Source: Allacma fusca
Taxonomy: Eukaryota; Arthropoda; Collembola; Symphypleona; Sminthuridae
Assembly (NCBI GenBank): GCA_947179485.1
Contig: OX359245.1
Location: forward strand, 57,461,067-57,525,066
Length of the DNA: 64,000 nucleotides
Reading direction: 5' to 3'
Positions 45,956 through 58,366 of the stretch are shown piece after piece. The notes below the pieces were generated by a model. The model was not told where the DNA came from and did not search any database. It worked only from the letters and a program-made list of their open reading frames with translations. Position numbers and translations under genes: made by a program. Numbering within the stretch: position 1 is the stretch's first letter; every line of letters starts with the position of its first letter.

Positions 45956-47430
45956 TTACAGGCGTGAACTGATCAGAAGTGTCGCAACAGCCCTGATAAT
46001 GAAGTCAATGAAGATTGGCGAGGACTCTCTCTCCATTGTGTGAAAGTTACCGACTTTGATGCCAATATTTTCAATGGACCTGACTTGCCTCTTCAGAATT
46101 TCAGCATCTTTCCCATACATTCTGGTAAACCCGGAGCACCTTACCAATTCATTTTTTAAAGTACTAATGCATTCGGGAATGCTAAAGGCTTTCCCGAAAG
46201 TCGCTGTAAAAATGAAAATTACGTACACACCGACATCCAGGAAGAATATCGATACAAAGGGATAATAAGAGTAAGACTTGATAGAAACAAACAAAGAAGC
46301 TACAGACACAACTAAAAGGATTTGCTTAAGGATGTAGATCACAGAGGAATACCCTGAGTTGAACAATCCGATGAACAGTTGCACATATCTGCTTTGAGAA
46401 TAGCAACGTTTCAAGACGCATCTTCCTGGATTCTGCTTCCTGTGAAACAGTATTAACATAATTTTATCATTTAACGGGCACTTAAAATGCACTCATTTAA
46501 AGATAGATTTTCCGCTTTTGTTTTCAACTTATTCTGTTTTTGAAAACAACGAGAATTCTGTTAAACGTTTCCAATTTGTTTTAATAATGTGCACATACCT
46601 CAATCGAGTCATATTACAATCTACAATGTGGGAGATTTTCTCCAAAAACAAAAGCATATTTTCCATAGCTAGTACGACACTGGCACCGGCTGAATGGGTT
46701 GTAGCAATATCGGACACAAAGAGAGTTACACAAAACCAAGGACTTTTCCAGGTCCCCGGTAACATCTGGTAGACAAGAACACCTGTACAGAAGTATGGTG
46801 TTAATGCCATAAAGACACTAACTATAAGAGGTGCTATATACGGTGACAAGATGGCAAACAGTTCTTTTATAGAAAAATCCTTCCAGTGTTTGCTTTTTAA
46901 TGAGCCTATAAAATATATTTTCAATAAGTGTTTATACATTGGTAATAGAACCACCTCCATTTTCCCTTACAAGACGTAAAAACATGTATTTATTTCCGAA
47001 AGCATGTAAATGATTTATATAAGAAAGCGAAATTAAAATTAGACCATAAAACGTAATCACCTTTTGGTTCTTCTTCGAAAATGAAGTTAAAGGTTTTTAT
47101 TGTAACCTCGGTGTTTTGGATAATTGCAAATGACTCAACTGAAACACACAAAACGAGTTCGAAAATGTGCAGTAGGTGAAGTCCAAGGTCATATAATGTT
47201 GGGGTTTGATACTTTTTTGAGGCCAAAAGTGCAAAAGAGTAAATGCTTAAGACCAGCCGAAAGTGTTTGTGAAAATGAAACAGAAGCCAAAAGTGCTGTC
47301 TCAAGTTAGTTGCAGGCTTCATGTAAACTCTTTGGCCTTCAATATAAAAGACTTTGAATGGAAGCAAATTAAATCTTGACATGAAAGCCACGTAATGTAT
47401 GTAAAATTTTAAATCACGAGAGGAAAGCAT
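45956..47430 (-). CDS. Gustatory-receptor-like 7TM protein F (386 aa, 3 exons)
   Basis: Exons 47430-47061, 46905-46599 and 46439-45956, again 370, 307 and 484 nt, with AAAAG|GTGATT...TATAG|GC and GAG|GTATGT...CACAG|G junctions; one frame of 386 residues. This is the most diverged intact copy. Exon 1 reads MLSSRDLKFYIHYVAFMSRF, TM3 has SPYIAPLIVSVFMALTPYF, and exon 3 ends SSPIFIDFIIRAVATLLISS then RL, against HL in the others. Both introns are short (155 and 159 bp). It is the most upstream gene of the array in the direction of transcription. Role as for the other copies; ligand unknown. Confidence 0.7.
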
Positions 47431-49650
47431 TTTAGTTTCTTAAACTGAAATGGCCCTCACAATTTTATTTCCAAGAGGTTTACTACGTTAAAGGTAAAAC
47501 TTTACTGCTGTTGTCTCAAAGGTACGAAACATAGTGACATTTATGTAAACCAGGAACTCACGAGGGGAAATATTTTCTTTTCGGCTGGAGGGGTAAATAT
47601 TTTTCAAACTTGAAAACAAATTATTAACCTACTTACCTAACTAAGCACCACCAGGATAGGGAAATCGGCATTTTTCTCAAATATGCTCAAAGTTATTTAA
47701 GAAACAATTTAAGCGCTTGATTTGTTCATTGTGCTAATTATGATTCCATATTTTGTAGAGTTACAAGTATTTACTAGAATATTTTCAGTTGACACCACGA
47801 GAACCTGCGCATCAAGTAGAATTAGAAAATATGGTAGACTTCCTTATTTTATGATGAGTAAGCACGAGAGAGAACAGTGACTTAATAATGTTTAATGCAT
47901 TTAATGACTTTATTTTGGCACAATGTGATTCGGAATAACATTTCACAAAATCCCCATTAGATTTACAGTAATACCCAATTTGATAAAAACTCACAAACAA
48001 ATGTAAAAAATACATGCGCTTATTAAGTTCAAAATATTACGAAACATTACTTTGCAGCCAATTGATAATCTCAGGACAAATACAGCGATTTCAATAAACT
48101 TTACAGGTCTGAACCATTTTTAGACAAAAACTGCGAAACTTAATTTAGCAACGCTTACTGAAAATCAGTGTGAATTCAACAATGGGCTTCAACCATACAA
48201 TAAGCTTCTGGAAATGCGAATTCAGATATTAGGTTTGGAGCATCTGCAATCTGTTGGTGTAAAACATATCTTATCACTACTAGTACATTAACACAGTAAA
48301 TAAAACGAAGTGTAAAAAAAATTGAACGAATTTCTGTAAATAATATTTAAATCCCTAGGTCAGGATCATCCGGAGTAACAAAATAATAAAACTTAGCTTA
48401 TCAGAAGAGTTTCAAAATCAGGATAAATACAGTGAATGCCCTGTCGAATTGCAATTATTTTGTTTGAGGTATAAGTGCAAACTTGATTTACACACAAAAA
48501 TTTGGAACACATGTAGTTTACATTTGGTGTTTTATCAGAAATGTATAGAAACCGGACAAGTGCGTTTCTGGAGTAATCGCTGTTGCGAGGGGAATTATAT
48601 CTACATATGTATAAGTAAGCGTTGCGTAATAACTTCTTCCCCTTTTGCAAAAATAAAGTTTAAAAAATAACTAAGAACCACATTTTTGAACTTTAGACGG
48701 TCTGCAAAAACAAAGAGAGAATTTTTATCGTAATAAAGAATGCTGCAGTAGAAGGTGCACATAGTCAGTGCATATAAAATTACTTTTCTAAACCTCAAAT
48801 TCTTGAAATGATCATCAAAAAGCTCATTAGAAATAATAATAAAAAAGTAAAAACCGGCGTTAAAACTTATTATACGTTACTAACGCACAGCAATACTATA
48901 GAAATTATCACTAATAAATAAAGTCTTCATATGGGTGATCTTCACAGACAATATTCAAATTGAATTTATCTACATCAAGTTTACTACAAGATCATCGCTT
49001 TGAAATATTTTTATAACGGCCAGATCAGCCTTACAGTAATGCCAGCTAATAATAGTAGCTTCAGGAAGTATAATATTCTACAATATTGAAATGAACTAGA
49101 TCATCCGTATTTGCCGAAATTTTTCTTTCGAGGAAATGATCCATGTCAATTGTTTGTGCTACACTCAGAGAATCATAAACTCGTTGGAAGAAATTGAGCC
49201 ATAATTCTTTTAATGACTGACACTCACTCGTATTTAGGAAAGTCAAATAGATTATAATAGAAGTTAATAGTGGGTTTAAGTTTCGAAAAGTGTAATAATT
49301 ACGTAAATGAAAAAAATATTTTGACTGTCAATAAGACCCGGAAGTATTGTGGATTCAGATATTGATTACACTTTTATTAAACAAAATTAGCGGTGACAAA
49401 ACAAGTTCAATACTCACACATTTACTAAGATTATAAGTATGTACGTGCATACAAAGTAATTTGGTGATGGGTTCCAGTATAGTTATCTCGGTAATTCGAC
49501 TCATTATCACACAAATTTATTCATTTTAACACCAGCGTAGTTTTTACTTCATTTTTTGTAATAATCATTTGTTATGAAAACAAATTTGTACTTTAATGGA
49601 ATTTAATGGCACGAATGAGAACAGTGATTGCAGTTGAGCTGTATGAGCAA
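47431..49650. repeat. 5' flank of receptor F and intergenic DNA
   Basis: About 47431-48390 is the fullest version of the upstream flank and serves to identify the orphan copies at 61540-62157 and 1-330. From 48390 to 49650 only short unsupported frames are seen. Confidence 0.45.
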
Positions 49651-49659
49651 AACCGTTTA

Positions 49660-49885
49660 TTCGTTTATAAATAAATAGTATATTCGCGGATATCCGTCGG
49701 ATAATCCTTAAAACAAAAAGTCGCCATCTGATCCATTCGGATATTTTGTGTAGTAGTATCCGATCCTATGCGGGATTTTTTTCGGTTGGGAATGACATAA
49801 CCGATCCGTCGGATAAATATCGGATCGGATATCCTTCAGTTTTATCCTATCCGTATCCGTTCGGATATATCCGATTCGTTGAGAA
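49660..49885. mobile_element. Miniature-element fragment with GGATATCCG words
   Basis: Dense GCGGATATCCGTCGGATA, CGGATCGGATATCC and GGATATATCCGA words over about 220 bp. This resembles the subterminal array of a hAT-like element. One end may be TCCGATTCGTTGAGAACCTT; no partner end or duplication is visible. Confidence 0.45.
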
Positions 49886-50815
49886 CCTTACTCTCACAGA
49901 ATACTGAAACATAAATTATTTTTTTCATTAATGGCTTAGGATTTTGCTTCTTGCCTCCCCACTTGTATTGTTCCTATAACCGTGGGAACTACATCAGTCT
50001 ATATTTATAATGGATTTAATTCGTCAGTTAATTTCATGACATTCTCACTAAAGGAGAGTATTTAAAATCTAATGTGGGATCATGGGAATCATAGAACGAG
50101 AATGGGCATTTTTGAGGTATTGTTGCTCTGTTAATATTAATGTTATGGAAGGTTGTGTGAACGTATTTAAAGAGTGTCTTATTATTAATTATAATCCCGA
50201 GTAGAAACGGTTGGTCAGCTGAACGTTTGGATTTGGTAATTGACAGTAGTTGACGTTCAATTGACTAAACTCAAATTTTCGGTCATATACGGGATGTCGT
50301 ATGAACGTCAATGTGACTACCACAAATATGAACACAATTCGCAACGAATGAACAGCGTTCTTTGAACATCAAGTTCTAACGTTAATTAATAGAACATTCA
50401 TAACGTTTTCTTAACGTAAAATTCCCGGCATATAACGACAGCAACTATACCGAAGGCTATATTTACGTGAACCTGACGTAAATACCAGTAGATTCTAGCG
50501 CTTGCTTCCTATAAACACATTATGTCAAGCTAGTGGTCGGACCAATTCAATTCAGAATTGAAAATTTTCGATTTGATTCGATTCGATTCAATTCGATTCA
50601 ATAGTATTTTGATTCGATTTGCTGCAAAGCCAAATCGAATGATTCGATTTGTGGTATTGAATTGAATTTAACCGTATCATGTGAATTGCAATTCAAACAA
50701 TTCAGCAAAACCGCTTCGACTGCGCAAGTGTACTTTTTCTTTGCATATTCAAAGTTTAAATTCCAGTACGTTTGTTATTTTAGCGTAGCTTTTAATATAC
50801 CCTTTATAATATGTA

Positions 50816-51934
50816 CTAGTAAAAGCCCCGTGCTTCGCACAGGAGCAATTACTTGTGTAAATAAATAGTGTAAATAATAAAAGTGTAAATGGCAATAAAT
50901 CTCGTATCAAGGTCTGTCGAGAAGGATTAATATTGATATCCCGCTTCGCCAGGCAAAGTAATCTCATATAAGAAGTGAAGTATTAACTGCAAGACTAACA
51001 ATTCGTTTCATATAGGTAGTTGGCAATTCATCATCAAAATATTATGGAACAGCTTCCGGCCCACTAAAGTTTTTTCCCAAACTCAATATTGACTATACAC
51101 GTGGAATTTAACTAATCGCTTGATCAGTTTAATACCAACGTCGTTATTAAATCTTGCTGTTGCATCACTGTATGGTGCTTCACCCCTTATTGTTAGTGGA
51201 TCAGCACACCGTGCTGATCAAATATGATTTTTTATGTTATTATAATTTGTATATAGATCCGTTGTACCGCAATATTGTAACTCAGACAACTAAGCCTCAG
51301 ACACTGGACGCACTGATTATTTAAAATGAAAGGATTTCATATTAGCGCAACACATTTAACTTGCTATAGTTACTAAAGTCCATGGTTCCTACAAATCCAT
51401 TTTACATCCGAATGATATTTTTATGGATATAAAGATCAAAACTCTGGATGCTAAGGCTTGTAATTATTCTTCCTAATAAGAATCCCACACTAATGTGAAC
51501 TAAGTTCAGTCATTAAAATTCTCCTCTTATCAAATTATTCAGTACTGTAACCGAACGTAGTTTTTATCACTACCAGTCTTAATTTAATCCAAATTTGATG
51601 ATTTATGTCTGATGTTTATAATACTTATGGTTAGCGCTGTTAAGTGATAATCTAAAATGGCGTAATATTGCGAGCTTCCAGTATGCTGCAAGCAGTTGGT
51701 ATATGCCGAGAAGAACAGCGAGCTGAGCGAGCTGAAAAACCTCTCCACTGCGACAGAGTTTCAGCTTTCAGCCCGCTGTGCTTCTCGGCTTGTTGTATAT
51801 ACCACCGACTTGCTTGGCTGTATAGTAAATCAGCCGGGAGGGTTTGAATTCGTGAAATAAGCCGCGAAGGTTTGAATTGTACTACAAACGCGCGAAGGTT
51901 TAAATCAACAGAAGTGCTCAATAATAATAAAGGA
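50816..51934 (-). mobile_element. Non-autonomous Helitron (1119 bp) nested in the MITE
   Basis: Read on the minus strand it begins TCCTTTATTATTATTGAGC and ends with the hairpin CCTGTGCGAAGCACGGGG, followed by CTTTTACTAG and a T. It sits between a host A and a host T (plus-strand bases 50815 and 51935). TC...hairpin...CTAG with A|T target is the canonical Helitron pattern. Comparison with the uninterrupted MITE at 7510-8008 independently places the insertion here. No Rep or helicase; the 119-codon minus-strand frame (52011-51652) crosses its end and is not a gene. Confidence 0.75.
51688..51815. repeat. Long imperfect hairpin inside the Helitron
   Basis: The left arm (GCAAGCAGTTGGTATATGCC, then GAGAAGAACAGCGAGCTGA) pairs with the right arm (CAGCCCGCTGTGCTTCTCGG, then TGTATATACCACCGACTTGC). 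The loop is about 35 bp. It could fold in DNA or RNA; no function is known. Confidence 0.6.
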
Positions 51935-53193
51935 TAGTAATACATATGACACTGCAGTAATATAAGGAAATTTTGTATTTTCCTGCTTAAATCGTTTGAT
52001 TTGCGATTCAATTCGATTCACTGAGTGAACTGAATCGAATTGAATTGCTTTGGGGCGAATTGAATCGAAAATCGGTTTTTCAATTCAATTCAAGCTTCAA
52101 ATTGAATCAAATTGAAAATCTTGAATCGAATTGAATGGATCCGACCACTATGTCAAGCCCGGTCGTTATTACAACGTCAAATTTAGGTCAAATATTGTAA
52201 ACTCAGCACATGCGTACTTACAAACTGACCGGGAGCGTTGTTTAGACCAAGTTTGTATAAGCTCCAAGTTCAAACTTTAAATGACATGACTCATTAATCA
52301 CTTCGCTCTAACTTCTAAGTTTTAACATTCAACGGTTCGGGGTTCCGTTTATACATTTTTTCAGGTAAGCAATATAAATTATTAGTTTAAATCAAAATAC
52401 AAGTCATGTGTGTCATTTCCGCAGGAACTTACAGTTATTAAAATTTTAGTTTTAACTGTGTACTGTATATCAAAGGTACTTTGATACACAGCTATACAGA
52501 AGTGTAGAAAAGGAAGTGCTTATCTTATAGTGAAGTTAAGAAATTGTAATTTTTAATTATTATCAATAATAATTATTATAGTTTCAAACGGCTGTCAACT
52601 TTGAGCGTTAATAGTACATTTAAGTGCCACCAATGCTATCACGTATATGTATATACCTACCAGTAATAACTTCTATCAAATAAAAAATTTCATGTACAAG
52701 GACAAGCAAAAAATCAGTTTTGATTACGTACAATGATCTAAGGTATTATTTAGCTTCAAGTTTTTTTTAAAAAGTAGGTAATTAATTGCTGGGCCTTATT
52801 TTAAGTTACAACGGAATATATAAAGCAAATAAATATTTCTGTTATTTTCAGACTTACAGAAGAATACGGGTTGGATACCTATGAATGATTATCTGGAGAG
52901 AAATATGAAATGCACTACTTATTAATTTTTTTGTAATGGAATTTAATCAGTAAAGAATATTTTAACCTAGGTGAAATGGGGACCATAAATTGCGTTGCCT
53001 AAACGACGAATTTGACGTAAACCAGACGTCCCGTTTTAAAGTAATATTTTCGTAAGTATCTGACGTTCAGCTGTCGTTGTCAAAGCGGACATATTGTATT
53101 CAGCTGGACGTCACAACTGGACGTTGTTCGGACCAATTGACGTCAATTTTTGACGTACTAATAACGGTGCACTGACCAAAATTTCTACTCGGG

Positions 53194-53732
53194 ATACGTG
53201 TGCAGCGATTGACTGAGAATATCATTTATTAGAAGCTTAGATAAAACTAAACCATCTAGCTTATTAAGCGTAAGCTAGGACTAAAATAATGTAATACGCA
53301 ATCCATTGGTTTACGTTTCGTGCTTCATCCGAATTGTAAAGAGATGGAACGAAGGTGTTTGGAACATTGCCTGCTGCTACGAAATGTGTTCGTTTTTAGG
53401 GTGGCGTCAAATTAAGAAATCGAAATTAAAATATGGTCAGAAAACATATGATACTTGTTGCATAAAATACAAGGGAGAAGTGTAAACGCTGTTAAATGTT
53501 TGCATTAACTTTCATTTATCCCATTCAGATGTGATGCTTCTGTTAACCAATACGGCTTCTTTTCAAAATTCGTACAAAAAAGATTTTGATACCTTTTCTA
53601 AACTTTTGCAATAAATGAGGTGCGAAATTAAGGAGGGACATTTTTGGAAGAAGGTGGAAGGAAAGGTGAAAATATTTGAAAATTGAAGGAGGTCTGGTGG
53701 AGGGTAAATAATTTTAAACGCTTTTTTACGCT
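53194..53732. other. Intergenic, with a GTGGAAGG fragment
   Basis: No gene. Bases 53635-53705 carry GGAAGAAGGTGGAAGGAAAG and GGAGGTCTGGTGGAGGGT text like the element family at 18712-19700. Confidence 0.4.
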
Positions 53733-53740
53733 CCAGGGAT

Positions 53741-56700
53741 CAGTGCCCCTCATGGGTACAGGTACTACCCGGGTATTTGGGTACAGGTACAGGTAAAGGT
53801 AAATACTGGGTACTTTTTTTTGTACCCAAACAGAATGGGTAAATTCTGGGTACAAACCAATTTTACCTAAATATTGGGTATATTTACGGGTAAACGTACA
53901 GGTACAAAGAAAACATGAAACGGTTTTTACCTGACAGGAACAGGTACAGCTCCAAAAGTACCTGTACCCGTTCAGAAAATACCTGATTCATAAAAGGTAC
54001 TTTTCTATTATCTGCTTGCGTCCTCTATTGCATAAAACTGAATTAAAGTGGTTCGTTCCATGACATTCTCGTGTCACTTCATTCAACAGTCTTCCACTGC
54101 ATGCTCGTTTCCGTCTCATGAAATTAGATTCCTTATAAACGTGTTCTAGCATTCGAGCGACTGACAATACCAATTCTTCGATAACTGCTTGAAAATTGAA
54201 TTAAAAACTGAAAATTATGGCAGGAAGTGATAGTGAAGTTAGTTTATTGGAATGTAATGGTGATGAAATTGTGGCTTTAATGGACGAAGATCCTGGCTCC
54301 AGCATCTCTGCACGTTCAAAAGTCCATGATCATTATAGCTGGGATAATGTACAAAAAATGTATAAGTGTACACATTGCAGGTAAGTTCAGTAATCAATTA
54401 AAACATCAGATTTAAGTTACTAATAAATGAGTTGTACAACTATGATGTAAACATGCTTTAGAAAACTTTTTAAACGGGATCGAACGAACTCCACCGGGAA
54501 TTTGATTAAGCATATTGAGCGAATGCACAAGTCAATTTCATTAAGCGAAACAGGCTCGACGAAATCTAACCAGCGTTTGATTTCAAGCTTTCTTAAATCA
54601 AAGGTAAATGGATTGTTAAATATAAATTCGCAGCATTACTTAATAAACTTTGGCGTTAAGACCACTGTACACGCATAATTGTTATTTTAAAAAACTCTTG
54701 TCTACAGCCGGAATTTTCCAAGGAGGATTTTGAAGATAAGTTGGTTACGTTCGTCATTATGACAGACCAGCCCTTCGCAATTGTGGAGTCTCAAGCTTTC
54801 TCAGACTTGGCATTATACGGCACACCAATCGAGTCAATATTTAATGCCGACACTTTGAAAAGAAAAATAGTTTGCCGATATGACTTGGAGAAGCAAGCAG
54901 TTATTCAAAAATTGAAAGTAAGTACATAAGTGAGTACACTTTTAATGCTTTAGACTTTCCGAGATCTAATCATGCTACACAAATTGGAAAAGAATATTTT
55001 TTTTTGACAACTTAAATGAGGATCCGAAGATTTTTCATAGCATTAGGTAAAGACGTTATTATCACGACTAAAATATGAACATTCAGTCAGACTGAGTCAG
55101 AGGTGAGGCCTTGTTCAACGTATAAAATCGTACGGTCTTCGTGGATGGATATGACCGCAGAAGCATGAATATTTTATTGAATTCGCATTGCTCAGAAAAC
55201 TGTCCTCAGATACCTTGAAGCGATTACTTGGGAGCAGACTTGAAATGCACCATCGAGAAACTTTTGAATCGGAAGTTTTGCAGCAATGAGCTCGAAATAA
55301 ATGACCCCGCACGAAATGCTAATATAGGAACTTGAGGACTCGAAAAGCCACTAATATATTCACGATGCTTGTGCGGTCATATCTGGGGAATATTTTAACC
55401 TGGACGCCCGTATAAATTGGTTTTTCATTTTGAATACTTTGGTCATAACTGTAAATTTTTTCTGATGTCTTTTTCCCCACAATATATCAATTTTGAAAAA
55501 CTCATAGGTTGGTAAGGGTTGTTGCACATACACGATACAGATACACAGTACACGTTATGTATTAAATTAAATTCCACGGTTCTTTAGCCCTTAAAGTAAA
55601 ATTATAACGAGCTACATAACTAGTGTTTACAAAATTTAATTTTTAGGAAGTTCCAGGGAAAATGTCATTAATCTTGGATTGTTGGACTACGAAACATTGT
55701 ATCGGTTTTCAAGGAGTCATAGTTTCCTGGATTTCAGCTGATTGGCATTATGAAGAGGTACTTTTGGATTTAGACATCCTTAAAAAAGGACACACCGGTA
55801 AAGAACTGGCAAAATCTCTCGTGAAAGTGCTGGAAGAATTTGGGATTTTGCAAAAGGTGATTGCAGTTACAACGGATAACGCAAGTAACTGCGATACGAT
55901 GTTCTCCGAATTTACAACCATTGCACGGGAAAAGGTAGTGAATATTGAATGTCAACTAATTTAATTTTTTAACATTTTGGAAGATACATGTACATTTCTT
56001 GTTCCAGGGATTACTTTTCGACCCAGAGAACCAGCGAGTGAGGTGTCTTGCCCATATAGTTAATTTGGCTTGTAAGGACGCTATTTCTGTTCTAAAGAAA
56101 CTGTCGGTACAAAAAGTGAACATTGAAGACGTAGCTTCAAGCAGCGAAGAATCCGATGAGTCTGGTGAATCATTGGAACCAGATTCCGATGCAAACGAAA
56201 TGAATTCTGTCGATGGAGATAGCAATGACTGTTACCAACAAAACAATGAGTTGTCACTTTATTACAGGGTGAGTTAAACATAATTACTAGACTAATTAAT
56301 TAAATCCTACTCTCATCACCATTCAACTCAGATTTTTCTATTCACAAAATCCCTGCAAACAACTCTCGTCGGGAAATGCAAATATTAGGAATGTTATACT
56401 TCAAAGCTGTTTTGTATTAAAAATAGATACGTAAGGCAATAGCGACAATTCGGAAGTCGGGCCACCTGAGAGAATCCTTCCGAAACTCATGCCGATTTAA
56501 AAAAATTAGGCATAAGCAACTTGTTTTGGATATGGAAGTTCGCTGGAATACGACTCATTTCATGCTGCAGCGCCTTTTAGAAATGAGATTAGTACGTAGT
56601 CAATTATTAATTTTAGTAGTTTTAAATATCATTCCTGATTATTTATCGAGCACATCAAGCATCTGAGAAAAGAACAACACAGGATATTATTGTGCTTTTA

Positions 56701-58334
56701 TTTTGCAGGCTTATGAACATCTCATTATAAACGAAGCAAAACTTGTACAGTTTAAACTGTCGACAAATGAGTGGAGTCTTCTTGAAGAAATGATAGAGTT
56801 ATTAGAGGTACAACTATTTAAAATTATACCAAAAATGTGTAGAGTTGGTACTAATATGTTTAAATATTTGCAATGTAGCCCTTTCGAAAGATGACTATTT
56901 ATTTGTCGAAGGCTAAAGTTCCGACAATGGCGTTGTCTGCTGCCGTATACATTGAGTTGTATAATCATCTGGAAGCGTATAATGTATCCATTTATAATAA
57001 TATTTACCTTTTTTACATGCTCATTATGATGGGTTTGTTATTTTATTAATTTAATTTTTTATCATAAAGGTTGCCAGCACTAAAAGAGAAGAGGTTTGCT
57101 CAGCTGCTGCTGCCGCTTGTGAAAAGTTAAACAAGTATTACCCCAAGTCAGACGGATTGGTCTACATTATGGGGCTACGTATGTACAGATATTCACGGCT
57201 ATTCATGCTAATAAGCAGCTTTTATTCCTCCTTGCAATCGATTGTAACCTAAAGTGAAAGATGTTTCATTTTTAAACAGTTCTCGACCCACGATGTAAAT
57301 TGGAGTGGTACAAATCTGTTGGGATCTCAAATGACATAATAAAAGAGATAAAGAAGTAAATTTCTAGTCCAAATGCTAATTTAAGCAATTAAATTATTTT
57401 TAACTTCATAATATTAATATCAAATTTTAAATTAATAGACAAGCTCTGCAGCATTGGGAAAAATTTTACAAGTCGAAGAGTACTTCTGTAGTACAACTGG
57501 AACAGGAAGAATCGATAGATATTTTGGCATCTCAAGTAAAACGCTCCAAGTTGGACAGACAAGACGAATTCCGCCAGTACTTAGCATTACCAACTGTTAG
57601 TGCCGTCAAAGATAACGACTGCCTTACTTGGTGGAAAGTAAATCCTTTATTCAAATTGGCATTTATTTATTCAAAAATTATTAGATGCAGTGATTTGTAG
57701 TTAAGTATTAATCGATGTTTAAATAGGAGCATGAAAGTAGTTTCCCAACTCTGGCAGTCATGGCAAGGGATTTTCTGGCGGTTTCAGGAACTGGAGTTCC
57801 AATTGAAAGAACATTTTCATACGGCTCCGACCTTTTGACATTAAAGCGGCTATCTATGTGCGGAGATACCATAAGAAAATGCTTCTGTCTAAAAGCATGG
57901 ATGAAGATCAAATGTACAGAGTTCGGAAGTACTAAAATGACCGCGATTGCAAGATTGATGGCTGGAAGCTCAAGTAGTTATTAATGCTTGCCGTATTCAA
58001 TTTTTTGAAAAACATGATGTAATAGATTATAGGGGAATAAATTGGAGCACATTATTAGAATAATTTGTTGAATTAAATTCGCGTTATCATAAAAAGTACC
58101 CGGGTAGGTAAAACAAAGTACCTGGGTAAAGGTAAAAATTCGGGTACTTTTTGGGTACAGGTATTTTTCAGGAACAGGTAAAAGTTAAAATAAAAGGTTT
58201 GGGTACAGGTACCTTCATTCAAGTATTAGGTACTTCAAAGAAGGTACAGGTAAAGGTACAAAATTCTGAAGTACCCATATTTGGGTACAGGTACAGGTAC
58301 AGGTACCACGTTTTAGTACCCATGAGGTGCACTA
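53741..58334 (+). mobile_element. Complete hAT transposon (4594 bp)
   Basis: Termini CAGTGCCCCTCATGGGTAC and the complement GTACCCATGAGGTGCACTA, with an exact 8-bp duplication CCAGGGAT (53733-53740 and 58335-58342). Subterminal arrays of GGTACAGGTA and GTACCTG words fill 53757-54000 and 58095-58320. It contains an unbroken spliced transposase gene (54217-57984). The element at 28869-30081 is its deletion derivative and 58367-58560 is a broken relative. It could be active or only recently silenced. Confidence 0.95.
54217..57984 (+). CDS. hAT transposase with BED zinc finger (691 aa, 12 exons)
   Basis: Exons 54217-54380, 54462-54603, 54708-54917, 55647-55934, 56008-56268, 56427-56591, 56709-56807, 56879-56983, 57070-57178, 57280-57355, 57439-57637 and 57727-57984. 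All junctions are GT-AG, and the sum is 2076 nt in one frame. Features: BED finger C51, C54, H72, H77 (CTHC...HIERMH); LILDCWTT with D183; VTTDNASNCDTMF with D249; CLAHIVNLACKDA at 281-293; an acidic insert at about 304-345; LDPRCKLEWYKS; and a C-terminal RDFLAVSGTGVPIERTFSYG with E634. D, D and E fit the hAT catalytic triad, and the last block is the hAT dimerisation region. No defect is visible. The start was chosen as the first ATG in frame upstream of the BED finger. Function: nuclear excision and integration of this element and, presumably, its short relatives. Confidence 0.9.
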
Positions 58335-58366
58335 CCAGGGATGAGGGCGGCTCCTATTTCCCTCAG

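Larger units (their letters stand above)
50531..52150. mobile_element. hAT MITE of the ATTCGATT-word family, carrying a Helitron
   Basis: Same termini as the 499-bp copy at 7510 (TAGTGGTCGGACCAATTCAA, ending GATCCGACCACTA), flanked by an exact 8-bp duplication TGTCAAGC (50523-50530 and 52151-52158). Its left 285 bp and right 215 bp align with the 499-bp copy. The extra 1.1 kb in the middle is a Helitron-like insertion. Confidence 0.9.
50196..53193. mobile_element. Unclassified DNA element with CCCGAGTAGAAA termini
   Basis: Inverted termini CCCGAGTAGAAACGGTTGGT (50196) and the complement of CCCGAGTAGAAATTTTGGTC (ending 53193). AT flanks both sides and could be a 2-bp duplication, but this is weak. 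TGACGT and AACGTCA words are frequent near both ends (50230-50460 and 53030-53160). About 1.38 kb is its own sequence; the rest is the nested element at 50531-52150. No transposase is visible, so the superfamily is undetermined. Confidence 0.6.

Noticed and set aside
42340-49885. GGATATCCG-word stretches at both places as the two ends of one large element enclosing receptor F
   Set aside because: Other insertions and ordinary receptor flank lie between them and no matching termini or duplication were found; two separate fragments are simpler.
54741-54929. Short separate genes inside 54217-57984
   Set aside because: The open stretches there are consecutive exons of one transposase, joined by GT-AG sites in a single frame.
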